Origin: Gemmatimonadota bacterium
GTDB taxonomy: Bacteria > Gemmatimonadota > Gemmatimonadetes > Longimicrobiales > Gaopeijiaceae
DNA: 53,814 bases
Assembly: GCA_022822425.1 (NCBI GenBank)
Contig: JAJEBS010000224.1
Location: forward strand, 1 to 53,814
Direction of reading: 5' to 3'
Positions 44,350 to 52,399 of this stretch are shown here, one piece after another. Positions within the stretch are counted from its first letter, which is position 1, and each line of letters starts with the position of its first letter. The notes below the pieces were generated by a model, which was not told the DNA's origin, did not search any database, and was given only the letters and a program-made list of their open reading frames with translations. The translations under genes and the position numbers were made by a program.

Positions 44350-44853
44350 GTGGCCCCCCTACCCTCGTTCAGGAGGCCACCGGTAGCCGAAGTCGCGATC
44401 GCAGCGCAGTTCGGCGAGATCCGCGGTTTGACCGGACTGGACGAACAGCTAGGCGAACCAAGCCTGAACCAGTGGGAACTCACCTACGTCAACCACATTC
44501 CGGCTGGGGACGGATGGCATCGGCACGGGGAGCTTGGCTCCGTCGTTCCACTACTCGTCGGGAGTATGCAGGGTGAGTACCTGCCCGAGCCGGAGGATAT
44601 CGCGTTGCGGGTTCGATATGCGATACCGGACAAGCACGGAGCCGTGTCCCGCCTTCACGTCGTTGCCGACCCTGGATTCGACTCGTCCGGCAAGCCAGGC
44701 ATCGTGCTCACGCTTACGGCGCGAGGGGGACTGGGACGCGGTAGCGAGGACTCGATTGAATCGCGGTTGGATCTCGGTCGCGAATGGATCGTACGAGTGT
44801 TTGTGGATGTGACTTCTGAGGCAATGCACCGACACTGGGAGCGAGAGCAGTGA
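44350..44853 (+). CDS. TIGR04255-family protein, internally shortened
   Basis: 167 residues from GTG 44350 (AAGGAGG lies directly before it, closer than usual; TTG 44317 is an alternative). The start FRRPPVAEVAIAAQF and the end NQWELTYVNHI ... LDLGREWIVRVFVDVTSEAMHRHW match the two ends of TIGR04255 proteins, which are normally about 250-280 residues. The central ~90 residues between AAQFGEIRGL and NQWELTY are missing. The family has no established function and is sporadically distributed in accessory DNA. The stop overlaps the GTG of the next gene. The frame survived the deletion, so a short product may still be made. Confidence 0.6.
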   Translation: MAPLPSFRRPPVAEVAIAAQFGEIRGLTGLDEQLGEPSLNQWELTYVNHIPAGDGWHRHGELGSVVPLLVGSMQGEYLPEPEDIALRVRYAIPDKHGAVSRLHVVADPGFDSSGKPGIVLTLTARGGLGRGSEDSIESRLDLGREWIVRVFVDVTSEAMHRHWEREQ

Positions 44854-45203
44854 CGATCCTTGAGCATGTTGCAGAATCTCAGGTCGACTCCTGGAGGGGT
44901 TTGACGGATTCCAGAAGGCCACGCGCCAGACGCATCCAACTCTCCGAGCAGTCCGCACCTGTCCCGTTCCTGACCGCTCCGCGGACCTCCATACCTCCTG
45001 CGCGCTCAGACGAAGATCATTGGCTTGTCGATGTCACGGATGAGATGCGGAGCTACCTTACCCTTGTCCCTGACTGGGATTCATACGGAGGCGGGCCAGT
45101 ACGGAAGCGCATCGCGGATGCGGCATTGAGGATCGCGGAGGTCTTGGCCAGAACCGGTTTCTCGCGACCTGACCGGCCGGTCTCCTCAATCGTCCGCATG
45201 TAG
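44850..45203 (+). CDS. TIGR04255-associated protein, probably 3'-truncated
   Basis: 117 residues from a GTG overlapping the previous stop. The DWDSYGG motif in the second half is typical of proteins encoded just after TIGR04255 genes. The frame ends abruptly after LARTGFSRPDRP and its last codons lie on the opposite strand of the relB-like remnant, so the natural 3' half was probably lost at about 45180. No function is known. It probably formed a two-gene unit with the preceding gene before decay. Confidence 0.5.
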   Translation: MTILEHVAESQVDSWRGLTDSRRPRARRIQLSEQSAPVPFLTAPRTSIPPARSDEDHWLVDVTDEMRSYLTLVPDWDSYGGGPVRKRIADAALRIAEVLARTGFSRPDRPVSSIVRM

Positions 45204-45353
45204 ATCGTCGAAGAGATCCTCGACGCTGTCGAACTGCGGGAGGTTGCCCCGGCGGGACTCCTTCATCGCTTCGGTTGTCGCGGCGTTGGGAACCGCAGCC
45301 GCCTCCTCCTTCACGGCCTTCTCGCTGCGGGCCTGGACGCGGTGGTTTGGCAT
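45186..45353 (-). pseudogene. RelB/DinJ-type antitoxin remnant with internal deletion
   Basis: 55 residues. The start MPNHRVQARSEKAVKEEAAA and the end VPNAATTEAMKESRRG ... FDSVEDLFDDLHADD match the two ends of RelB/DinJ antitoxins, but the central ~35 residues (the second helix of the ribbon-helix-helix fold and the linker) are absent and the frame is maintained. No RelE-type toxin follows downstream. It is probably inactive as a repressor. An AAGGGG site precedes the ATG. Confidence 0.6.
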
Positions 45354-45529
45354 GTCGGGCACCCCTTGTGAGTTGCAATACACGGTCATGCAGGCAGGAT
45401 GTCCGGTCAAGGATACCAGCTTGCCGAAGGTGCGCGGGAGGCGGCCTACGATGCCGACCACCTCCCGCACCCACTCGGAGAGGATTCCGCGGAGGGAGAG
45501 ATCGCGGTTCGGGGCGCTGGGCTCCGCGC

Positions 45530-48133
45530 TCACCGCGGCGGCCCACCTCCCCGGCTGCTGCCCCCGATCGGGTCACCCTGCGGCATCACCAGCGCGCCGC
45601 CGGGCACTGTGTTCTCGATGCGCTGCTGCCAGCGGCGGATGTCCGCGGCCACAAGGCGCTGGTGCGGCGACGGGTCGGGCATCGCCTCCAGGTCGGCGGC
45701 CAGGCGCTCCAGCCGGTCGGCGAGCACGGCGCGCACCTCGGCGGCGTTTCCGTCCCGGCTGGCCTGCTGCATCATGCGGTCGGCGACGGAGCGCTGGACG
45801 GCGTGCAGCACCCGCTGCCGGTAGTCGTCCGGGGCCGCGTTGGCGCCCCAGGTGTGCTCGATCAGCCGGTCCGCGACCTCCTCCAGGCCCGGGTAGTCGC
45901 CCATGCTGCCGAACACCAGCAGGCGGGCCATGCGGTTGGGATGCAGGATCTCCCCCACGGCGAAGTCGGCCGCCGCTTCCGCCGCGCCCACCGGATCGAA
46001 GATCAGCCCGGTGTAGCCGGGGAAGGCCTCGCCCTCGTCGTGGCGGTAGGCCGGGGGCGGGATCATCGACACGACGTCCTCGGGCAGCGTCAGGAAGTCG
46101 ACCGTCAGCGTCGAGAGAATCGTCTCCAGCGCATCGCGCTGCTCCTCGGCCGGGATGATGGCGAACGGCCTCTGCCCATCTCCCTTGAGCGCGTAGCGAT
46201 AGTCGGCGCCGCCGAGGGTCTGCGCGGCGGAGCGCAGCTGGAAGCGGTGGTGCATGTAGAGCGGCAGCAGGACGTATTCGAGGTCCGAGAGCGGCTCGCC
46301 GACACGGAGCACGTCGGTGCCGAACTTCTCGAGCCCGATCTCGCGCACGTCGATTTCGAGCTTCAGATGGTCGACCAGGTTGGCCCCGTTGTCCCATACG
46401 CTCGCCCCCGGGTGCGCGGCCCCGATGAAGTTGTTGTTGGTGTGCATCATGAAGACGAGCCCGTCGTCGATCCCCTGCATGACGATCTCGTTCAGCGCGG
46501 CCCGCTCGTCGGTCCCCTCCGGGAACTCCCGGTAGAGCCAGTTGACGGAGAGCTTGTCGTAGGTGCCGATGCGGGGCACGTAGGCGTCGGAGAGATCGAT
46601 GTCGCCGTTGTCGTCGATGGTGGCCAGGGGCGCGGGATAGTCCATGACGCTCTCGCGGCCGTAGGTGCTTGAGAGATAGTTGTGCGGGAAGCCGAGCGTG
46701 TGCCCCACCTCGTGCGCGGACAGCTGCCGGACGCGCGCGAGCGCCATCTCCACCGCGTCGGAGTTGCCGGCGACCTGGGCCAGGTACTCGAAGTCCGGCG
46801 CCCCCGCGAGCATGCACGCCTCCCAGTAGGCGCGCTCCTCGTCGCTCATGGGCACGTCGAAGTAGCCGCCCCCGTCGTCGGAGGTGATCCCGCCCGTGAA
46901 CGGCGGCACCATCCCCTGCCCGTGCAGGTAGTCCTGGCGCAGCCGCAGGCTCCCCAGGTTCACCACCCCGCGCACGATCTCGCCGGTGCGCGGATCGATC
47001 ACCGAGTTGCCGTACGAGTAGCCGCGCGTCCGCCGGTGGGTCCAGTGGATCATGTTGTAGCGGATGTCCTGCGCGTCGACCCCCTCGGGCAGCACCTCGA
47101 CCCGATAGGCGTCGATGAAGCCCGCCTCCTCGAAGGCCTCGGCCCACCACTCGGCCCCCTCGATGAGCGCGCTCCGCACCGGCTCGGGCGTGCCCGGATC
47201 CACGTAGTAGACGATGGGCTCGACCGCCTCGGAGCGCTCCGCGTCCGGGTCCCGCTTCTGCAGGCGATGGCGGGCCACCCAGCGGATGCGCATGTCCTCG
47301 TCGATGGGACTCGCGTAGTCGCGCACGGTCGGCCCGTTCACCCCGATGCGCGGATCGGCGACGCGCGGTTGGTAACCGGGGCCGGGCAACTGGATGAAGG
47401 AATGGTGCTGGCGCACGGTGAACGAACTGCCCGTGGCCGCAACGCCGCTCACCAGGTTGCCGGGGCGGTCGCTCGTGAAGGTGAGCATCGCCTCGACCTC
47501 GGTGTTCTCCGGAAACGACTTGGTGTTGGGCAGATAGATGGCGCTCCGGGACGCGTCGAGCTGGAACGACCCCTGCCCCCGCTGCTCGATCTGGGTGATG
47601 ACCCCGCGCGCGTCGCGCATGAAGAACTCGGTGGCGTCCACCAGCACGCGGTCGCCGGTGCGGGCCACGATGTCGAAGCCCCAGTGCACCGACGGCGCGA
47701 AGGCGTCGCGCACGGCCCGCGCCTCGGCGGTGTTGTCGGTGATGGCCCGGAACTCGTAGTTGGGCTCGACGAGCAGCACCCGCGGCCCGATGCGCCGCGC
47801 CTCGAGGATGTGCGTCCCGCGCAACTGGCCCCGGTCGATCCCCACCGGATTGCTTCCGAGCCCCGACCCCATCGAGATCTGGTAGAGGAACTCGGTGTCC
47901 AGCTCGGCGATCTCCCAGTAGAGGGCGCCGTCGTCGTCATCCCAGTAGAGGTTGAAGAAGCCCTCCATGGGGGTGGTGCCCTCGGTCATCTCCTCGATGG
48001 AGGGAACGTCCTGGGCGGTGAGGGGGGTGGGGAAGGCCACGGCCGCGGTAGTGGCTGCGCCAAAGGCGGTCGCGGCGGCGAGGGTGAGGAGGGGGGTGGG
48101 GGGGACGAGTCGGCGGGTTCGTCGGGTCGTCAT
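45530..48133 (-). CDS. Exported zinc metalloprotease, DUF5117-type (metzincin-like)
   Basis: 867 residues. A signal peptide (LLTLAAATAFGAATTAAVAF, cleavage near LTAQD) is followed by the DUF5117-like N domain (about 40-300). The catalytic domain has HEVGHTLGFPH (His474, Glu475, His478, His484), the exact metzincin HExxHxxGxxH spacing, with a Met-turn candidate SVMDYP ~20 residues later. A helical C-terminal domain carries a Gly/Pro-rich end. Related large exported proteases are abundant in Gemmatimonadota and Bacteroidota, but their substrates are unknown. The start is MTTRRTRR just before the hydrophobic segment; the frame is open 32 codons upstream. It is probably secreted or surface-located. 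Confidence 0.92.
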   Translation of the reverse strand: MTTRRTRRLVPPTPLLTLAAATAFGAATTAAVAFPTPLTAQDVPSIEEMTEGTTPMEGFFNLYWDDDDGALYWEIAELDTEFLYQISMGSGLGSNPVGIDRGQLRGTHILEARRIGPRVLLVEPNYEFRAITDNTAEARAVRDAFAPSVHWGFDIVARTGDRVLVDATEFFMRDARGVITQIEQRGQGSFQLDASRSAIYLPNTKSFPENTEVEAMLTFTSDRPGNLVSGVAATGSSFTVRQHHSFIQLPGPGYQPRVADPRIGVNGPTVRDYASPIDEDMRIRWVARHRLQKRDPDAERSEAVEPIVYYVDPGTPEPVRSALIEGAEWWAEAFEEAGFIDAYRVEVLPEGVDAQDIRYNMIHWTHRRTRGYSYGNSVIDPRTGEIVRGVVNLGSLRLRQDYLHGQGMVPPFTGGITSDDGGGYFDVPMSDEERAYWEACMLAGAPDFEYLAQVAGNSDAVEMALARVRQLSAHEVGHTLGFPHNYLSSTYGRESVMDYPAPLATIDDNGDIDLSDAYVPRIGTYDKLSVNWLYREFPEGTDERAALNEIVMQGIDDGLVFMMHTNNNFIGAAHPGASVWDNGANLVDHLKLEIDVREIGLEKFGTDVLRVGEPLSDLEYVLLPLYMHHRFQLRSAAQTLGGADYRYALKGDGQRPFAIIPAEEQRDALETILSTLTVDFLTLPEDVVSMIPPPAYRHDEGEAFPGYTGLIFDPVGAAEAAADFAVGEILHPNRMARLLVFGSMGDYPGLEEVADRLIEHTWGANAAPDDYRQRVLHAVQRSVADRMMQQASRDGNAAEVRAVLADRLERLAADLEAMPDPSPHQRLVAADIRRWQQRIENTVPGGALVMPQGDPIGGSSRGGGPPR

Positions 48134-48306
48134 GGCGGGTACCTCGGCGGACGATGTGGGCGGTTCTGGGCGGGGTGGGCGGCGAGGGCCAGAAACGCTA
48201 CCGGGCAGTTCCCAGCCACCGGCGCTCACACAGGCCCGATACGGAGAGACTGGAACGGAGGGGGGATGGGGCGCAAGCGCCCGGAAGAGCGTTGACGATC
48301 CAGAAA
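48134..48306. other. Spacer between metalloprotease and Mrr-type gene
   Basis: About 170 bp upstream of both minus-strand genes' shared boundary. G-rich runs are present but no gene, terminator or promoter that I can support. Confidence 0.4.
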
Positions 48307-49305
48307 TCAGTCAACCGGAATAAAGATCTTCTTCAGCGGGATCATCGCTTGAGCTTCGGGCTCCAACCGTTGGTAATGCTGCGTGAGCAGTTCGATGAAT
48401 TCGTCACGATTTAACGTGGTGACGGATCTGCCCGATGGAGTTCGTTCGGCCTCGTACAGCGCCTCTCGAGTAAACCCGCCGGTTGACACGAACAGCCCTC
48501 GGTCCGGCTGTCGAAGCGTTGCGATGAAGTTCCGGAGGTCACCGGCGCTCGCTCGTTGACTTCGCTGTTTCACTTGGACCTTGATTCGGGGTGACTCCAA
48601 TCCAAGAGCATCGGATTGAGCGATCACGTCCACACCCCGGTCAGGCCCCTCTTCAGTCCGCCGAGCAAAATAGCCCATGGAGCGCAAGAGCGCGGCCACG
48701 AGCTCCTCAAAATCGAATGGATCCATGTGTGCGATCTTGTCTGATATCAGTTCATCAGCCTGTCCCCGGACATCTTCGTACAACTGGAGCCCCGGCCCCT
48801 CATCGGACCCAGCGGAGGCAACTTCTCCGAGTTCTTGGCCAGCAGCAATCGCTTCGATTTCCGCCCGGTGTTCATCCATCGAGAAAAGGGTGAGCGCGCT
48901 CCCTGCACTATTCTTGGCACGTCCCGACAGCTTGTCTCGCGGAATCCGATCGGTCCAGGTAACCGAGCGCGTGTGCGGAAGGACCCCTTGTCGATTCGGA
49001 TCATACTGGCAAGGCCCGGCGCAAGTCCCGATCATGATCTCGCGGGTGTCCGTGACCGGCGTAAGGATCAGGTCGCCCTCCTGAACTTCGTGCACGAAGC
49101 GGTAGAGCTGGCTTGCCCAAACGACCAAGCGACCCTTCTTCATGTTGGGATGCTCACGGGTCAACTCTGACAGGAAGGCATCCCGTGATCTCAGGCTTGA
49201 TACGTCCTTCCTGCTAGAGAAACCGATTGCGGCGATGCCTGTCTTCTCGAACTCATCGGCAAAGGCACCTCCCTTACCTGCCCGTACAACCCAGATGTTT
49301 CTCAC
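48307..49305 (-). CDS. Mrr-type restriction endonuclease-like protein
   Basis: 332 residues, GTG start with GGGAG 6 nt upstream. The N-terminal ~150 residues (MRNIWVVRAGKGG, then EGDLILTPVTD) form a modified-base or target-recognition-like domain common in 'restriction system' proteins. The C-terminal domain (~190-300) is an Mrr-type PD-(D/E)xK nuclease with FEELVAALLRSMGY, Asp226 in DRGVDVIA and the Mrr-specific QxK variant VQVKQR (Gln244, Lys246). Mrr enzymes cut methylated foreign DNA. The gene has visibly lower GC than the core genes and starts the defence-like region. Its role as type IV restriction is an inference. Confidence 0.85.
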   Translation of the reverse strand: MRNIWVVRAGKGGAFADEFEKTGIAAIGFSSRKDVSSLRSRDAFLSELTREHPNMKKGRLVVWASQLYRFVHEVQEGDLILTPVTDTREIMIGTCAGPCQYDPNRQGVLPHTRSVTWTDRIPRDKLSGRAKNSAGSALTLFSMDEHRAEIEAIAAGQELGEVASAGSDEGPGLQLYEDVRGQADELISDKIAHMDPFDFEELVAALLRSMGYFARRTEEGPDRGVDVIAQSDALGLESPRIKVQVKQRSQRASAGDLRNFIATLRQPDRGLFVSTGGFTREALYEAERTPSGRSVTTLNRDEFIELLTQHYQRLEPEAQAMIPLKKIFIPVD

Positions 49306-49523
49306 GTCGCACTCCCATGGTTCGGTGTTCTTGCCGATCGGCTCGCAACCTATCCTTCTGAGCTTCCTGTCCTCAACATTGGGCGAACAACGGGGACCTG
49401 ATCCTAGCCCTTGCTTCGCGAGACACTTGGTGACAGGGCAACGTGATGAATCGGTAAGCCATTGTCCAGAACACCGGCACTGATAGCCCGGTAGGGCGCG
49501 GATGGAGTACAGATGGACAGGCT
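49306..49523. other. Gene-free spacer before the transposase remnant
   Basis: About 220 bp with no supported gene. Probably debris flanking the insertion-sequence remnant. Confidence 0.4.
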
Positions 49524-49527
49524 GTGA

Positions 49528-49706
49528 GAGACCGTCGAGGAAATGCAGAAGGACCTGGACGCTACCTTAAGACCTACAACCAGCGGCGACCGCACCGTGG
49601 CCGCAGCATGGAGGGACGCACGCTCCACACGGTCTTCAAGGCCGGGATCGCCCGCACGCGCACCCGCAAACCCTCGGTCAGGAAGGAGGTGAAGAAAGCG
49701 GCGTAG
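49528..49706 (+). pseudogene. IS3/IS481-type transposase C-terminal remnant with frameshift
   Basis: Only the end of an rve-type integrase remains. TVEEMQKDLD (49531-49560) reads in one frame and YLKTYNQRRPHRGRSMEGR in another. Restoring one lost base at about 49561 joins them as DLDAYLKTYN, as expected for this family. A TGA stop directly precedes the fragment. The product ends in RKEVKKAA. The catalytic DDE residues are absent. The element is dead and marks past insertion in the defence region. Confidence 0.7.
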
Positions 49707-49810
49707 GACCCTGACCTAGGTGAAGCCGGGCGTCAGGTGAATACCGTTCTTGTACAGCCCGGCCGATGACGCGCAGGGCGATGGCGGCCAGCTAGCATCA
49801 GTGAGGACGC

Positions 49811-51439
49811 CTAAACTGCTTCCGAGGCGTGTGCACGAGCCGGAAGGTAACCAGAGAGCGCACTGATGACCGCCTGCGATAGAGTAGCCTCTCCCTTGTT
49901 GTTCGCCTCGGATTCCGAAGTCTTCGCCGGTATCATGGCTTCATGCACGAGTGCCATATAGCGTCGCTCGCTGACGCCGAGCACCCGCGCCGCAATGTTG
50001 ATGAGGACCTTTCCGGGTAGAATCTCAAGCATCGACCGCGCATCGCTCAGAGCGTCTTGGATCCTCTTCTGTTCCTCATCAAATACATCTCCTGGGCTTT
50101 CGGCCAAAGCCGCCGTCTTGACACCCCGAACATGACTGGTGCGTACCTGTGCAACATCGTCGGCCATCCGAAGGTTGTTCAGTGTATCGAAGAACATTTG
50201 CTCCATGCGGCGCTTGAATCTCTCCGACACTTGCTTCGCGAAAGCTGGTCCCGTGAAATGTGCTCTGACAGCTCCCAAGAACTCGCTGTACCTGTTGTCG
50301 AGTGCGTCTGACGGAATTGCCAGATGGCCCGCTACGGCCCGAAATACTGGTTCTAAGCAATACAGACTCTCTACCTCATGTACGGGGAGCACTATCACAT
50401 CACGACTCAAAGCGGCGATCTGGCGTTCCGGCCAGTAGTCCCGATCAACAATACCGATCGCCTCGACTCCTTCTACCAATCGGCTGTTGCCAAAGGACCG
50501 GGTCGAATCGCCGACATCCCTACAAGTGCCAACTGGGATGACTGCCGTATCAACATCGTGAAACCAACTCTCGTAGAACTGGGAATCGGTGCCGCCCTCT
50601 GTACCCTCACAAAAGACAATGCGTTGAGCATGGATAGAAAACGACGCCGCCGAGAGCAGTGCTTGAGCCACGTCTGGAGGCACGTGCTCCGCAACATCTA
50701 GCACTTCCTGCCTGCTAGGTTTCACCAGTATGTACTGGGCTGATCGACGCGACCGCGCAAACGCTAGGTCGTGCGAAATATATACAAAGCGAATACCGGG
50801 TCGTTCCCGCTCCAAGGCGTCCCAAAAACGAACAGCCAATCGGGCATGGAAGTGAACTTCTGGCTCGTCGACTACCACGATTCTCTTGTCGGCATCCAAT
50901 ACGCGGCCGGCCAAATAAAGAGCTACACGCTCACCATCGCTCATCTGTCGAGCCGGATAATGTTGGCCACCCGCTAGATCGGACTTGACTCTGGGTGAGT
51001 AAGAATCGAAGTGAAGTGTGCGACCCGGCATCACCTCAGACCATAGGTCGCGAAGCCGCATTAATGACGTCCGTGCGGGTTCGACGGTGTTTTCCGGCTT
51101 CCACTCATCGCGGAACTTCTGGGCAGCGCTTGCATCCTCCGTGATGAGCTTGGAGAAGAGGTGATGGATTTCGTTTGCCATCGTCCAAGGCTGCGTACGG
51201 CGGTTTTGCTTCAGGTTAGTGAGGTTGGTGCGCGCATCCTGAACAGTCTGTACGGGTAGAGAGTCTCGTATCTCTAGATTGCGGACAGCACCGATCATTT
51301 CCGCTGAGTTCCGCTCGATTAATGCGGCACCAAATCGTGTCTTTCCCGATCCATTGGGCCCGATGACTACAAGCGGGTGATCGCCCCCTAGAGTTCGCCC
51401 GTCGGGAAGGTGGATGGGGATGTTCATAGGCGCGTTCAC
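49811..51439 (-). CDS. Fused AAA-ATPase/TOPRIM (DUF4435-like) protein, candidate merged PARIS (AriA-AriB)
   Basis: 542 residues. The N-terminal ABC/AAA15-type ATPase has Walker A GPNGSGKT (27-34), a signature-like MSDGER (166-171), Walker B RIVVVDEPE (186-194) and an H-loop His223 (YISHD). It is followed directly by a TOPRIM-like nuclease domain with Glu278 (VFCEGT), the Asp332-Arg-Asp334 pair (GIVDRDYW) and HEVESLY (Glu355/357), as in DUF4435. This domain pair is split over AriA and AriB in PARIS anti-phage systems, which sense phage anti-restriction proteins and cleave host tRNA; single-gene merged forms are known. OLD-family nuclease is the alternative. Start GTG 51439 or ATG 51427. Lower GC than core genes, and neighbours are restriction genes. 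Confidence 0.72.
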   Translation of the reverse strand: MNAPMNIPIHLPDGRTLGGDHPLVVIGPNGSGKTRFGAALIERNSAEMIGAVRNLEIRDSLPVQTVQDARTNLTNLKQNRRTQPWTMANEIHHLFSKLITEDASAAQKFRDEWKPENTVEPARTSLMRLRDLWSEVMPGRTLHFDSYSPRVKSDLAGGQHYPARQMSDGERVALYLAGRVLDADKRIVVVDEPEVHFHARLAVRFWDALERERPGIRFVYISHDLAFARSRRSAQYILVKPSRQEVLDVAEHVPPDVAQALLSAASFSIHAQRIVFCEGTEGGTDSQFYESWFHDVDTAVIPVGTCRDVGDSTRSFGNSRLVEGVEAIGIVDRDYWPERQIAALSRDVIVLPVHEVESLYCLEPVFRAVAGHLAIPSDALDNRYSEFLGAVRAHFTGPAFAKQVSERFKRRMEQMFFDTLNNLRMADDVAQVRTSHVRGVKTAALAESPGDVFDEEQKRIQDALSDARSMLEILPGKVLINIAARVLGVSERRYMALVHEAMIPAKTSESEANNKGEATLSQAVISALSGYLPARAHASEAV

Positions 51440-52399
51440 AAGCCCGAAAGCTGAGCGAAGTAAAGATTTCGAGACACGAGTTTCTGTGCTGCCGGCGACT
51501 GCTACCAGTGCCGTGGGGTAGTGGAAACCGGCGAACCGCGACCAAGGCCCTTAAGCTCGCTTCGCCGGGGCGAAAGATCAACCCTCTGGACAGGGCTGCG
51601 ACAGCTGCCTTGACCGGATGACGCCGCACCGGAGGCCCCACCGTCGCGCGCCCTGCCGCCCTCCGGGGTTACCCCCACCCACATCTGCGGCGAACTGCTT
51701 TTCGAGAATCGACTCTCCCGACGCCTCGAACGCAAGAGAGGACCGACCGGGAGCGGCGTCGCTACCAGCGCGTTTAGGACCACGCCTGGCTCCACCTATG
51801 AAACCAGTCCGGATTCCAATACCTTCCGGTGGGACCGCCTCTAGGAAGCGCGGCGAGACGCGTCTCGATGGGAGAACCCCATTGAGTGAAGTTCGCCCGA
51901 GGAGCTGGAAGACATGGAAAAAGCGATCACCGAGGCCACGCTTGCGGCTGAGAACCAACACCGGCTCCTGCGGATGTGTCGGGCGTCTACGTGCGCCCGC
52001 TCCAGACCCGATTCGGCCTTCACGCACGGAGTGTGAAGCAGGCCATGACCGCGCTTGCGAGTCTCTGGGGTGAGACTATCGTGTCGAACGGGGGAGACGC
52101 AGCCAACTGGCTGGAGCTGACAATCCAGAAAGCTGTACGTCCGGTCTTTCTCGCTTCCGGTCCCGACCGACTCCGGCATTTCGCGGCACACCCAGTCAAA
52201 CTGCTCCATGCTCCGCGATGGCAACTGGCGGCCCGCAGATGGAACCGCGAGCATTGTCATCCGGGAGATTTCGTGACTCGATCCCCGCAAGGTCGAAAGG
52301 AGTCTGGATGCCGTGTTGCCGAGCTCTCGCTCGGCTCACGTTCGCACTTAATACACAGTCGTACGCTTTCAGCAGACACTAAAGGAATGAGGCCCCGCG
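51440..52399. other. 960-bp region without a supported gene
   Basis: No complete gene stands out. A short fragment at 51890-52036 reads as EELEDMEKAITEATLAAENQ-type helical sequence, with codon use like real coding DNA, then stops; it may be a relic. Another frame at 52047-52200 (MTALASLWGETIVSNGGD...) is similarly short. A 14-bp perfect palindrome lies at 51854-51867. The region separates the fused ATPase gene from hsdR and is probably decayed accessory DNA plus the hsdR promoter. Confidence 0.4.
51854..51867. promoter_or_regulatory. Perfect 14-bp palindrome
   Basis: CGAGACGCGTCTCG is fully self-complementary. It is isolated between the defence genes and could be an operator. No repeat copy was seen nearby. 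Confidence 0.4.

Noticed and set aside
51578..52027. Minus-strand open frame in the gene-poor region
   Set aside because: No recognisable motif, and the opposite strand has more coding-like codon use in part of it.
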